A DNA stretch of 37,837 nucleotides from Clostridia bacterium. Its GTDB lineage: Bacteria > Bacteroidota > Bacteroidia > Bacteroidales > 4484-276. The notes under the pieces are model-generated. The model was not told the DNA's origin. It did no database searches and saw only the letters and a program-made list of their open reading frames with translations. Every line of letters begins with the position of its first letter. Position 1 is the first letter of the stretch. A program made the translations under genes and the position numbers. The stretch lies in assembly GCA_009928785.1 (NCBI GenBank), contig SABY01000025.1, positions 1 through 37,837 of the forward strand, in the 5' to 3' direction. Below, one piece after another: positions 9,050 through 15,865 of this stretch.

Positions 9050-9406
9050 ATGAAAGTATTAATTGTTTTTAACAGAGAACCTTACGACAATACCGATGTA
9101 ACCTGGAATGGCCTTAGGCTCGCCGAAACTCTCCGGAAAAAAGGACACGAGGTCCGGATTTTTCTTATGAACGATTCGGTGGACATGGCGCGTGATGTTT
9201 GCAAACCTCCCGAAGGATACGATCAGGATTTGTCGAAAATGCTGCGCGACCTGATTTCGCAGAATGTAGTGGTAAAAGTATGCGGAACCTGCATGTCGCG
9301 CTGTGGAATTTATAAAAACCATCCCTACTTTGAAGGCGCCGAAAAATCGACAATGGCAGCATTGGCCGACTGGGTGATCGACAGCGACAAAATTGTAACG
9401 TTTTGA
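9050..9406 (+). CDS. DsrE/DsrF-like sulfur-relay family protein
   Basis: The 118-residue protein begins MKVLIVFNREPYDNTDVTWNG and has the alternating beta-alpha pattern of the DsrE/TusD fold. A CGTCMSRCG segment holds Cys78, Cys81 and Cys85, and Cys51 lies earlier. In the DsrE family a Cys near this region carries sulfur or acts in thiol chemistry, but the exact role of stand-alone members is unknown. It seems to be a single cytoplasmic gene. No sulfur-oxidation or tRNA-thiolation partners lie nearby, so a specific TusBCD or DsrEFH function is not supported. Confidence 0.8.
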   Translation: MKVLIVFNREPYDNTDVTWNGLRLAETLRKKGHEVRIFLMNDSVDMARDVCKPPEGYDQDLSKMLRDLISQNVVVKVCGTCMSRCGIYKNHPYFEGAEKSTMAALADWVIDSDKIVTF

Positions 9407-9589
9407 TGAGGAGCCATCCTTTTTCTTTATCAAAAAAACTAATACAATGAAAAAGAAAATGGTTTTTAAAATAATAGCTTTCCGATGATTCCTTATGCTA
9501 ATCTGCTGGCTTCTTAATTCTTTAAATTGTTTGATTATAGAAAGATGAATTGGAAAGCTCAGACGGTTTGTGTTAAGCGAAACAACATT

Positions 9590-9622
9590 TTTGTCGCTTT
9601 TCTTGTTAATTGATTAGATTTG
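9590..9622 (+). promoter_or_regulatory. Near-consensus promoter of the 9629-10368 unit
   Basis: TTTG at 9590-9593 and TAGATTTG at 9615-9622 are separated by 21 nt, an almost ideal Bacteroidota promoter. The ATG at 9629 is only 6 nt after the -7 element, so the transcript may be leaderless or nearly so. Confidence 0.7.
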
Positions 9623-9628
9623 CAAAGT

Positions 9629-9931
9629 ATGAAAACGACATTGAATAAAGAACAAAAATTGAAATTTTCAGATAAAATAAGCCTGAAGAGCTATTGGAAT
9701 GACTCCATGATTCAAGACTACTACTCTGATTATTACAACAGTTTGTCACCTAAAGAGCTTGATAGAGAATTTAACGAAGATATCACCGCTTTAACCAAAC
9801 ATCTCAATAAAATTCCTGAATCGCAACGAAAGGCTTTTATTGAAATACTTTCACGATATTTTGAGATCTATTTTGAGAATAAGATTGAAAAAGAAATCAA
9901 TGATTCATTGTTTAAAATCTTAAATGGTTAA
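9629..9931 (+). CDS. Small charged protein of unknown function
   Basis: I do not recognise this 100-residue protein. It is rich in Lys, Glu, Asp, Ser and Tyr, has a YYSDYYNSLSPKELD segment, and is predicted by eye to be mostly helical with no signal peptide, membrane helix or cysteine. The frame is also open from a TTG at 9620, but that codon overlaps the -7 element, so ATG 9629 is preferred. Its stop overlaps the next start (TAATG), which implies translational coupling with the membrane protein that follows. The stretch is visibly more AT-rich than the flanking genes, hinting at lateral acquisition. Confidence 0.7.
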   Translation: MKTTLNKEQKLKFSDKISLKSYWNDSMIQDYYSDYYNSLSPKELDREFNEDITALTKHLNKIPESQRKAFIEILSRYFEIYFENKIEKEINDSLFKILNG

Positions 9932-10368
9932 TGTCTAAAGAAAATCCTGACAAAGAAGAAGGTTTGAATAAACCCAGCGAACCACTTAGTGGAAACTCCT
10001 CTGAAGAAATTATTCCTGAAGAAATTTTAGATGCCATACCAGAGGAAGATCGTGGACGAGTGGCTGGTATTATTAGGCAAACAATGATTGCGAGCGTTAT
10101 GAAACGCAGCAATCCAATTGCTGAAAAAATAACTCCGGAGCATATTTCTCAAATTATCGCCAGATCTGACGATCAAGACAAGCGTGATAGAGATGAAAGA
10201 AAAGGAGAGCGAAATTATAATTTATTACTAGTGGTCATCGCATTGCTATTTACTGCATTTCTCATAATATTTCTTCAAAATAATGAGGATTTATTAGTTA
10301 AGATAGTAATAGGAATCATTTCTTTTATTGGCGGTTTTGGTTTTGGACAATCCCGTCAAAAGAAATGA
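9931..10368 (+). CDS. Small membrane protein with two C-terminal helices, unknown function
   Basis: The 145-residue protein has an acidic, disordered N-terminus (about 1-40), a helical middle with NPIAEKITPEHISQIIARS (about 60-78), a charged linker, then two membrane helices at about 93-112 and 120-138 ending GFGFGQSRQKK. The soluble-then-hairpin architecture is loosely like DUF2335-type predicted membrane proteins, but I cannot confirm membership. It is coupled by a one-base overlap to the upstream 100-residue gene, so the two products probably act together. AT-rich composition matches its partner. Confidence 0.75.
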   Translation: MSKENPDKEEGLNKPSEPLSGNSSEEIIPEEILDAIPEEDRGRVAGIIRQTMIASVMKRSNPIAEKITPEHISQIIARSDDQDKRDRDERKGERNYNLLLVVIALLFTAFLIIFLQNNEDLLVKIVIGIISFIGGFGFGQSRQKK

Positions 10369-10422
10369 TTTTTTGCCTGGCATTGTAGCAATTCCTCATC
10401 TTAAAATGCTTATCGCGAAAAC

Positions 10423-11550
10423 ATGAAATCTCCAACCCTGGTTTTTCTTTTCGCTTTTTTTATTTTAGGATTTTCAAAAAATCATGCGGTAAAAGCCCAG
10501 GATAGTGCCCTGCCATTTGTAAATTTATTCGATTCAGCCACCAATCCCGGAGTGGCCTGCTACCGGATACCAGCCATAGTAACTGCCCCCAACGGAGATG
10601 TGGTGGTGGCTATCGACGAGCGGGTGCCGTCATGTGGCGACCTCAAATGGAACAACAACATAAACATCGTGATGCGACGCAGCCACGACAATGGAAAAAC
10701 TTGGTCGGAGATTGAAACAATTGTAGATTATCCCGAAGGACAATCGGCCTCCGACCCTTCCTTTATTTTGGATGAAACCACCAATGCGTTGTTCCTGTTT
10801 TTCAATTTTATGGATTTAGAAAATGAAAAAGACGTCTATCATTTTCGGGTTTCGCAAAGCCGCGATAATGGAAAAACCTGGAGCGAACCTGTTGACATTA
10901 CTTCCCAAATCTCAAAACCCGAATGGCACAACAATTTTAAGTTTATCACCTCAGGGAGGGGCATCCAAACCCGTTCGGGAAAGTTGCTGCATACGCTTGT
11001 GAATCTCGAAAACGGGCTTCATGTTTTTGATAGCGACGATCATGGCCAAAGCTGGCACCTCATCAACAATCCAATCGTGCCGGGCGATGAATCCAAGATT
11101 GTTGAATTGGCCGATGGCACCTGGATGATCAATAGCCGTGTAAATGGTGCCGGAATTCGCTACGTTCATACTTCCAAAGACTGGGGCACTACCTGGCACA
11201 CAGCACCTGATTCTGCACTTATCGATCCGGGCTGCAATGCAAGCATCATCAGATACACCAGCACCGATGAGGGCGCCGACAAAAACAGGCTGCTGTTTGC
11301 AAATGCAAAATCCACCGACAACCGCATAAACATGACCGTGAGAATCAGCTACGACGAAGGCAAGACCTGGACAGCAGGTAAAACCATTTATGAAGCGGGT
11401 TCGGCTTACTCTTCCATGACTGTTCTTGCTAATGGTGATATTGGCTTATTCTTCGAAAAAGACAATTACCAGCAAAATACTTTTGTACGTATTTCGCTGG
11501 AATGGCTTACCGATGGTAAGGATAGATACAACGCCGGGCAGGAACATTAG
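10423..11550 (+). CDS. Secreted exo-alpha-sialidase (BNR/Asp-box)
   Basis: The 375-residue protein has a signal peptide (about 1-25, ending VKAQ), a YRIP motif (about 47-50) carrying the first catalytic arginine, and Asp boxes of the S-x-D-x-G-x-x-W type: SHDNGKTW, SRDNGKTW, SDDHGQSW, SKDWGTTW and SYDEGKTW. This is the six-bladed sialidase propeller, which releases terminal sialic acid from glycans. It lacks an N-terminal Cys, so it is probably periplasmic or exported. No nan catabolism genes or SusCD pair lie in the window. It starts 54 nt after the previous gene, with no clear promoter of its own seen. Confidence 0.9.
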   Translation: MKSPTLVFLFAFFILGFSKNHAVKAQDSALPFVNLFDSATNPGVACYRIPAIVTAPNGDVVVAIDERVPSCGDLKWNNNINIVMRRSHDNGKTWSEIETIVDYPEGQSASDPSFILDETTNALFLFFNFMDLENEKDVYHFRVSQSRDNGKTWSEPVDITSQISKPEWHNNFKFITSGRGIQTRSGKLLHTLVNLENGLHVFDSDDHGQSWHLINNPIVPGDESKIVELADGTWMINSRVNGAGIRYVHTSKDWGTTWHTAPDSALIDPGCNASIIRYTSTDEGADKNRLLFANAKSTDNRINMTVRISYDEGKTWTAGKTIYEAGSAYSSMTVLANGDIGLFFEKDNYQQNTFVRISLEWLTDGKDRYNAGQEH

Positions 11551-11727
11551 AAAGTTATAAAGTAAATCTCTGCCAGATACCAACGATGGCTTGTTCAGGA
11601 CTTCTCTCGTAATGGTAATATGAGCGAAAAAATGAAAGCATTTTTTTCTACTCCGATCACCTCCCCTATACCTCGATTATCTTAAAAAACTCCGGTTTAA
11701 CAAGTCTTTACAACATCTCAGTACTTA

Positions 11728-11758
11728 TTGGTTTTCAGACTGGTAAACTGTACTTTTG
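11728..11758 (+). promoter_or_regulatory. Consensus promoter of the broken antiporter gene
   Basis: TTG at 11728-11730 and TACTTTTG at 11751-11758 are separated by exactly 20 nt. The predicted start near 11765 leads into the truncated antiporter frame and, with no terminator seen, into the AhpD-like gene at 11983. Confidence 0.65.
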
Positions 11759-11785
11759 CAAAGTTGGTTTCTTTAAAGTAAAACG

Positions 11786-11935
11786 ATGAGTTTAACGATC
11801 GAAAACATACTATTAGTTGGCTCCTTATTACTATTTGTGAGCATCATTGCCGGCAAAACTTCCTATCGCTTTGGCGTCCCAACTTTATTACTCTTTCTGT
11901 TTGAAGGACAAACTCCGCTCATTGTTTTGCCTTAG
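11786..11935 (+). pseudogene. 5' stump of a K+/H+ antiporter (NhaP2/CvrA type)
   Basis: The 49-codon frame reads MSLTIENILLVGSLLLFVSI, continues with the segment AGKTSYRFGVPTLLLFL, then diverges and stops. This matches the first membrane helix and start of the second in cell-volume-regulation K+/H+ antiporters, which normally run over 480 residues. Nothing similar follows, so the 3' part was deleted. A good promoter is retained upstream. Identification rests on memory of the family's N-terminus. Confidence 0.65.
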
Positions 11936-11982
11936 GACGTGCATATCACCAAAAGACAAAAAATATTATTAATAAAAAAATT

Positions 11983-12648
11983 ATGAAAATGGAAAATGTA
12001 ATTGAAATCCCTGAAGCAATTAGTCTGCGAACTGAATTTAAACGCAAGTTTGGCTTTTGGGAACTGTATCGCTCGTTTGTATTTGCTACGGGCGCGGTGT
12101 CGAAGATGATCGGTAACAAGAAAACCAATTTGATCGACAAGCACTTTGTGGAGCGGCTGCAACTGGCAGTAACCGAAGTAAACGGATGTGCCGCCTGCTC
12201 CTACCAACACACCAAAATGGCCTTGAGTCAGGGCATGACCAACGAGGAAATAACCAGTTTTTTGAGCGGTGGCGATAACTTTATCAAGCCCGAAGAGGCC
12301 AAAGCCATCATGTTTGCCCAGCATTTTGCCGATTCGAGAGGATGCCCAAGAGAATACGCTTTCGATGCCATTATAAACGAATATGGCGAAAAAGAAGCCG
12401 AAATTATCCTGTCGGCCTGCCAGGTAATGATTGCCGGAAACATGTACGGAATTCCATTGAGTGCGTTTCAGAGCAGGCTCAAAGGCCGGCCCTACAAAGA
12501 CAGCACGGTGTTTTACGAATTGGGGATGGAAACAGGCGGATTTCTTGTGCTGCCCATTGCCATTCTTCACGGGCTACTCCGGCGCTTTCTTGGCTTTACC
12601 AACAAACGTTTCGACACCTCCCCGCCGGAAGAGGAAGATGGTGTGTAG
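11983..12648 (+). CDS. AhpD-like carboxymuconolactone decarboxylase family protein (221 aa)
   Basis: Around residues 65-76 the protein has the AhpD-type active site E-V-N-G-C-A-A-C-x3-H (Cys69, Cys72, His76), which in AhpD relays electrons for peroxide reduction. A C-terminal extension of about 60 residues includes a hydrophobic FLVLPIAILHGLLRRFLGF helix, longer than typical single-domain members. A second in-frame ATG at 11989 is also possible. With the antiporter stump just upstream, it may be transcribed from the captured promoter at 11728-11758. The substrate is unknown. Confidence 0.85.
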   Translation: MKMENVIEIPEAISLRTEFKRKFGFWELYRSFVFATGAVSKMIGNKKTNLIDKHFVERLQLAVTEVNGCAACSYQHTKMALSQGMTNEEITSFLSGGDNFIKPEEAKAIMFAQHFADSRGCPREYAFDAIINEYGEKEAEIILSACQVMIAGNMYGIPLSAFQSRLKGRPYKDSTVFYELGMETGGFLVLPIAILHGLLRRFLGFTNKRFDTSPPEEEDGV

Positions 12649-12732
12649 TGATTTCTTAAAAGTGCAGTAAAGTGCACTATTCGGTTGTAATGATCAAATA
12701 ATTTCCATTTTTGAATCAAATAGAGCGATAAA

Positions 12733-12795
12733 ATGCACTTTCAGGAATTGATAAAAACCATTAAAGAGCGGAGAGAAGCGCTGCTGGTAGATTGA
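12733..12795 (+). pseudogene. Possible N-terminal remnant of an XRE/HipB-like regulator
   Basis: The 20-codon frame reads MHFQELIKTIKERREALLVD and then stops. The QELIKTIKERREALLVD stretch resembles the first helix of HipB-type helix-turn-helix antitoxins. No helix-turn-helix remainder and no hipA follows. The match is short, so this is tentative. Confidence 0.35.
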
Positions 12796-13057
12796 AGGTT
12801 ACCCCGAATAGAAAAGCTATAAGCGAGCAAATAGCCATTGTTCCCGATTTTAAATTTATAAACGAATACATTTTGAAGATCGCTTTTTATCTTTTCTCCA
12901 CTTTCCGGATTTGCAGCAATTCTCCGGATTGCCTCATCCTATTGAAGTTTTTGCTGAGGGGATAGCTTTTTAACGCTTTTTCTGAAAATTCCAGATTGTC
13001 AAATTATCATGATTGATTACCGAACTTGTATTCCGTTGCATCGCCCCGGTTCAATTT

Positions 13058-13102
13058 GCGCTGGCATTCTTTCCGTCGGCTGACGAAGGAGTTAGAGGGG
13101 GT
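13058..13102 (-). repeat. 45-bp dispersed repeat, copy 1
   Basis: This stretch is the reverse complement of 32354-32398 with three mismatches. The core CCGTCGGCTGACG forms a hairpin with CCGTCAGCCGACGG symmetry in the other copy. Confidence 0.75.
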
Positions 13103-13231
13103 CTCAGAAAGTGGCCAATATAACCAAAGCGGATGAAACGCACTTAAATAGTTACCAAAAATATTAACTTCATTGCAAAATGCAACCACCAAATCTTAAC
13201 CTATAAAGTTTTAATGTTTTTTAATCTTAAA

Positions 13232-13249
13232 TCGGATAATATTATCCGA
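13232..13249. promoter_or_regulatory. Operator: perfect 18-bp palindrome of the Rrf2 operon
   Basis: TCGGATAATATTATCCGA is a perfect palindrome lying 17 nt upstream of the -7 element, exactly over the expected -33 region. Rrf2-family regulators bind dyads of this size, so autoregulation by the Rrf2 protein encoded 58 nt downstream is the natural inference. No second copy was found in the window. Confidence 0.75.
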
Positions 13250-13265
13250 ATTAAAAAAGTTTATC

Positions 13266-13273
13266 TATCTTTG
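13266..13273 (+). promoter_or_regulatory. -7 element of the Rrf2-Ric-aconitase operon
   Basis: TATCTTTG matches TAnnTTTG. There is no -33 TTG; its place is taken by the palindrome. A short leader of about 25-30 nt to the ATG at 13307 is predicted. Confidence 0.65.
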
Positions 13274-13306
13274 CCCCATCAATTCATTTAGAAAAACGAA
13301 AAAAGT

Positions 13307-13753
13307 ATGTTTTCCAGAGCTTGTGAATACGGCATAAAAGCGACAATTTACATTGCCATGCAATCCAAAGAGGCCCGGCGGGTAAGTTTGAAAGACATCG
13401 CCAGCGCATCCAACGCGCCGGAAGCCTTCACGGCTAAGATTTTACAAATTCTGGTAAAGGCAAACATTATCGATTCGGTGCGTGGCGCTGGCGGTGGATT
13501 TGAAATTGATGCTGCAAAGTTGAATACCCTCAAACTAAGCCAGATTGTTTCGGCCATCGATGGCGACGAAATCTACAAGGGATGCGGCCTGGGGTTGCAG
13601 GAATGTTCTGAAACACAGCCATGCCCGGTGCACCATAAATTTGCAAAGATCAGAAACGATTTGCGATTGATGCTCGAAACCACTACAATGGTCGAATTGG
13701 CGGAGGGAGCCAGCAAAGGAGAAACCTATTTAAAACGAGAAAAAACACAATGA
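13307..13753 (+). CDS. Rrf2 family transcriptional regulator (NsrR-like)
   Basis: The 148-residue protein has an N-terminal winged helix (MFSRACEYGIKATIYIA, then SLKDIASASNAPEAFTAKIL) with a GAGGGFEI wing at about 61-67, and a cysteine loop with Cys93, Cys100 and Cys106 followed by His109/His110. Rrf2 proteins with three cysteines here (NsrR, IscR, RsrR) bind an Fe-S cluster and sense NO or cluster status. The spacing C-x6-C-x5-C does not settle which subgroup. Downstream genes (Ric, ferredoxin, aconitase) favour NO or Fe-S stress sensing. Its stop overlaps the next start (ATGA). It is probably autoregulated through the palindrome at 13232-13249. Confidence 0.88.
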   Translation: MFSRACEYGIKATIYIAMQSKEARRVSLKDIASASNAPEAFTAKILQILVKANIIDSVRGAGGGFEIDAAKLNTLKLSQIVSAIDGDEIYKGCGLGLQECSETQPCPVHHKFAKIRNDLRLMLETTTMVELAEGASKGETYLKREKTQ

Positions 13754-14187
13754 TAACCCGGGCAAAATATCCTTTTGCGCTGATGGCCGCGTTCCTGTGG
13801 ATAGGGTTTGTGGGTGCCATCAGTTTTATGGAGGCATGGCTGAAATTCCGGGCGCCCGGCCTTACGCTGCCTGTCGCGCTCGAAATCGGCCGGCTGGTTT
13901 TTGGTGCGCTCAACATAGTGGAATGGGTGTTCGCGATCCTAATTTTGGCAAATATTGTTTTCGATAAACACTGCACAATGAAGCGGGATTTGTTGTGGAT
14001 TGGCATTCCGGTTTTGATGCTGTTATTACAAACTATTTGGTTGTTGCCTGCTTTGGGTGTCCGCACCGACCTGCAAATACAGGGAGGAGCAGTCGGGCCA
14101 TCTTATCAGCACTTTTATTATGTAGGCATGGAGATGGTAAAGGTTGTATTCCTGTTCATTTTTGGTTTTAAACTTTTTAAATATTGA
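13750..14187 (+). CDS. Four-helix membrane protein of unknown function in the Ric operon
   Basis: The 145-residue protein has four apparent membrane helices (about 9-27, 43-68, 77-98 and 121-144). Conserved-looking loops include FMEAWLKFRAPGLTLPVALEIGR after helix 1 and PSYQHFYYVGMEMVK before helix 4. I do not recognise it with certainty; the layout is reminiscent of TMEM205/DUF4149-like proteins. Its start overlaps the Rrf2 stop by 4 nt, so it is made together with the regulator and probably belongs to the same stress response. There are no obvious paired histidines for haem binding, so an NO reductase role is not supported. Confidence 0.8.
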   Translation: MITRAKYPFALMAAFLWIGFVGAISFMEAWLKFRAPGLTLPVALEIGRLVFGALNIVEWVFAILILANIVFDKHCTMKRDLLWIGIPVLMLLLQTIWLLPALGVRTDLQIQGGAVGPSYQHFYYVGMEMVKVVFLFIFGFKLFKY

Positions 14188-14217
14188 ATCTGTTAACTAT
14201 AAATAAATTAAAAAGAT

Positions 14218-14946
14218 ATGAGCGATATTAAAGAAAAAACAATTGGAGAAATAGTTGCCGACGATTACCGTGCAGCAGCAGTTTTTGAATCCTATGGCAT
14301 CGATTTTTGCTGTGGTGGCAATATAACCGTGGAAGAGGCCTGCCAGCAAAAGTCGGTAAATACGAATGAGGTTGCCGATAAACTGGCCGCGATTCTCAAC
14401 AACCAGCAAGGCACCTCGGTGGATTTCAAATCGTGGCCGCTCGACTTGCTGGCCGATTACATACAGAAAAAGCACCACCGCTATGTCGAAGAAAAAACCC
14501 CAATCCTGAAGCAGTACCTGGCAAAGGTATGTATGGCACATGGCGACGGGCATCCGGAGTTATTTAAAATAAAAGAGGAATTTGATGCTTCCGCCGGCCA
14601 GTTGGCCATGCACATGAAAAAGGAGGAGCTGTTGCTTTTCCCTTTTATCCGAAAAATGGTTCAGGCCAAATCAAGCAGACAACCGCTGCCGCAGGCTCCT
14701 TTCGGTAATGTAGAAAACCCCATTCAAAACATGATTCATGAGCATGATACAGAAGGCGACCGGTTTAAAAAAATCTCGGCGCTGAGCGATAATTACAGCG
14801 TTCCGGCCGATGGCTGCAATACGTACATGATTACCTATGCGATGCTGAAGGAATTTGAAGATGATCTGCACCTGCACATTCATCTCGAAAATAATATCCT
14901 ATTCCCCAAAGCTATCGAACTTGAAAAAGAATTTATCGAAAACTAA
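14218..14946 (+). CDS. ric: Iron-sulfur cluster repair di-iron protein (Ric/YtfE/ScdA)
   Basis: This cytoplasmic protein repairs Fe-S clusters damaged by NO or peroxide, using a hemerythrin-like di-iron centre. The 242-residue protein has the ScdA_N/DUF542 domain (TIGEIVADDYRAAAVFESYG, then FCCGGN with Cys31-Cys32) followed by a hemerythrin domain with the expected His/Glu residues (KKHHRYVEE, HMKKEELLLFPF, MIHEHDTEG, HLHIHLENNILFP). Length and domain order are typical. It is the third gene of the operon, 30 nt after the membrane protein and 18 nt before the ferredoxin. Co-transcription with an Rrf2 regulator matches NO-responsive Ric genes elsewhere. Confidence 0.95.
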   Translation: MSDIKEKTIGEIVADDYRAAAVFESYGIDFCCGGNITVEEACQQKSVNTNEVADKLAAILNNQQGTSVDFKSWPLDLLADYIQKKHHRYVEEKTPILKQYLAKVCMAHGDGHPELFKIKEEFDASAGQLAMHMKKEELLLFPFIRKMVQAKSSRQPLPQAPFGNVENPIQNMIHEHDTEGDRFKKISALSDNYSVPADGCNTYMITYAMLKEFEDDLHLHIHLENNILFPKAIELEKEFIEN

Positions 14947-14964
14947 TTTTAAAACTTTAATAAA

Positions 14965-15165
14965 ATGGCAATTAAAAAAGTATGGATCGAAGAGGGCTGT
15001 ACAGCCTGTGGGCTTTGCGAGAGCATCTGCCCCGAAGTATTTGTGGTAGAAGACGAAGCCACAGTAATTGATGGTGTCGATTTCAGCCAGTACGAATCTG
15101 AAATCATCGATTCCGCCGAAAGCTGCCCGGTAGAGGTCATCAAATATGACGAAAAACCTGATTAA
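14965..15165 (+). CDS. Single-cluster [4Fe-4S] ferredoxin
   Basis: The 66-residue protein has CTACGLCESICP (Cys12, Cys15, Cys18, plus Cys22) and a distal SCP (Cys54). Cys12, 15, 18 and 54 are the expected ligands of one [4Fe-4S] cluster, as in Thermotoga-type monocluster ferredoxins; Cys22 is not a typical ligand. The acidic middle fits an electron carrier. It sits between Ric and the flavin reductase, whose start lies just after its stop (TAATATG), so a dedicated electron path reductase-ferredoxin-client is likely. Confidence 0.93.
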   Translation: MAIKKVWIEEGCTACGLCESICPEVFVVEDEATVIDGVDFSQYESEIIDSAESCPVEVIKYDEKPD

Positions 15166-15166
15166 T

Positions 15167-15838
15167 ATGGAAAAGTATATTTTAAAAGTGAAATCAGTGG
15201 GACATGTAACCCACGATGTGTTAAGCATCGTAACGGAAAAACCTCCGGACTTCAAATTCAATCCGGGGCAGGCAACCGAAGTCGCCATTAACAAAGGGGC
15301 ATGGGTAAACCAGGCAAGACCATTTACCTTCACCAGCCTCCCCGACGACGACCACCTGGAATTTACCATTAAAACTTACCCCGACCACAACGGTGTAACC
15401 AACAAGCTGCTCGACTTAATGCCTGACGATGAACTGATCATCAGCGAATCGTGGGGCACTATTGGTTACAAAGGCGAAGGTACATTCATTGCCGGCGGGG
15501 CGGGGGTTACGCCTTTTATCTCCATTTTCCGGCATCTGCATTCCAAAAATAAAATTGGAAACAACAAACTCATTTTTGCCAACAAGCGAAAATCGGACAT
15601 CATCCATATCGATGAATTTGAAGAAATGTTGGGCAAAAACTTCGTCAATATTCTCTCCGACGAAGAAACCAATGAATATGCTCACGGCTACATTTCAGAA
15701 GATTTTTTGAAAAAAAACATCCCAAACCATAACGGCTACATCTATTTGTGCGGCCCCGAGGTGATGATGGACATCGTCGAAAAGCAGTTGGCTAACATGG
15801 GTATCAAAAAAGAATTGGTTGTAAAAGAGGAATTTTAA
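15167..15838 (+). CDS. FAD-binding ferredoxin-NAD(P) reductase-like protein
   Basis: The 223-residue protein has the flavin-binding motif RPFTFTS (51-57), the nucleotide-binding GGAGVTPF (110-117) and CGPEVMM (195-201), the core of the ferredoxin-NADP reductase fold. It lacks a C-terminal [2Fe-2S] domain, so the adjacent ferredoxin probably acts as its partner. The frame is also open from ATG 15146 inside the ferredoxin gene; I prefer ATG 15167, directly after the ferredoxin stop, because MEKYILKV matches the start of the fold. NADH versus NADPH preference cannot be read. Confidence 0.88.
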   Translation: MEKYILKVKSVGHVTHDVLSIVTEKPPDFKFNPGQATEVAINKGAWVNQARPFTFTSLPDDDHLEFTIKTYPDHNGVTNKLLDLMPDDELIISESWGTIGYKGEGTFIAGGAGVTPFISIFRHLHSKNKIGNNKLIFANKRKSDIIHIDEFEEMLGKNFVNILSDEETNEYAHGYISEDFLKKNIPNHNGYIYLCGPEVMMDIVEKQLANMGIKKELVVKEEF

Positions 15839-15865
15839 AAATAAAATATTTAACAAAAAACCACC

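Larger units (their letters stand above)
12649..13306. other. Gene-poor region with remnants and Rrf2 control region
   Basis: No complete gene is supported over about 650 nt. It holds an 18-nt element AGTGCAGTAAAGTGCACT (12661-12678), a possible XRE fragment (12733-12795), a short unrecognised open frame from a TTG (12792-12965), a dispersed repeat (13058-13102) and the operator and promoter of the Rrf2 operon (13232-13273). Confidence 0.6.

Noticed and set aside
9447..9488. Tiny frame MKKKMVFKIIAFR after the DsrE-like gene
   Set aside because: Thirteen codons followed by another short frame; it may be a broken signal peptide but there is too little to call a gene.
11932..12570. Minus-strand frame of 212 codons
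   Set aside because: It is antisense to the AhpD-like gene, which has clear active-site motifs; the minus-strand product shows no recognisable family.
12792..12965. Open frame of 57 codons from a TTG start
   Set aside because: No promoter, no family resemblance and it lies in a degraded region; listed only as gap content.
13750..14187. NO reductase or haem-binding membrane protein
   Set aside because: The four helices lack the paired histidines expected for haem or copper sites.
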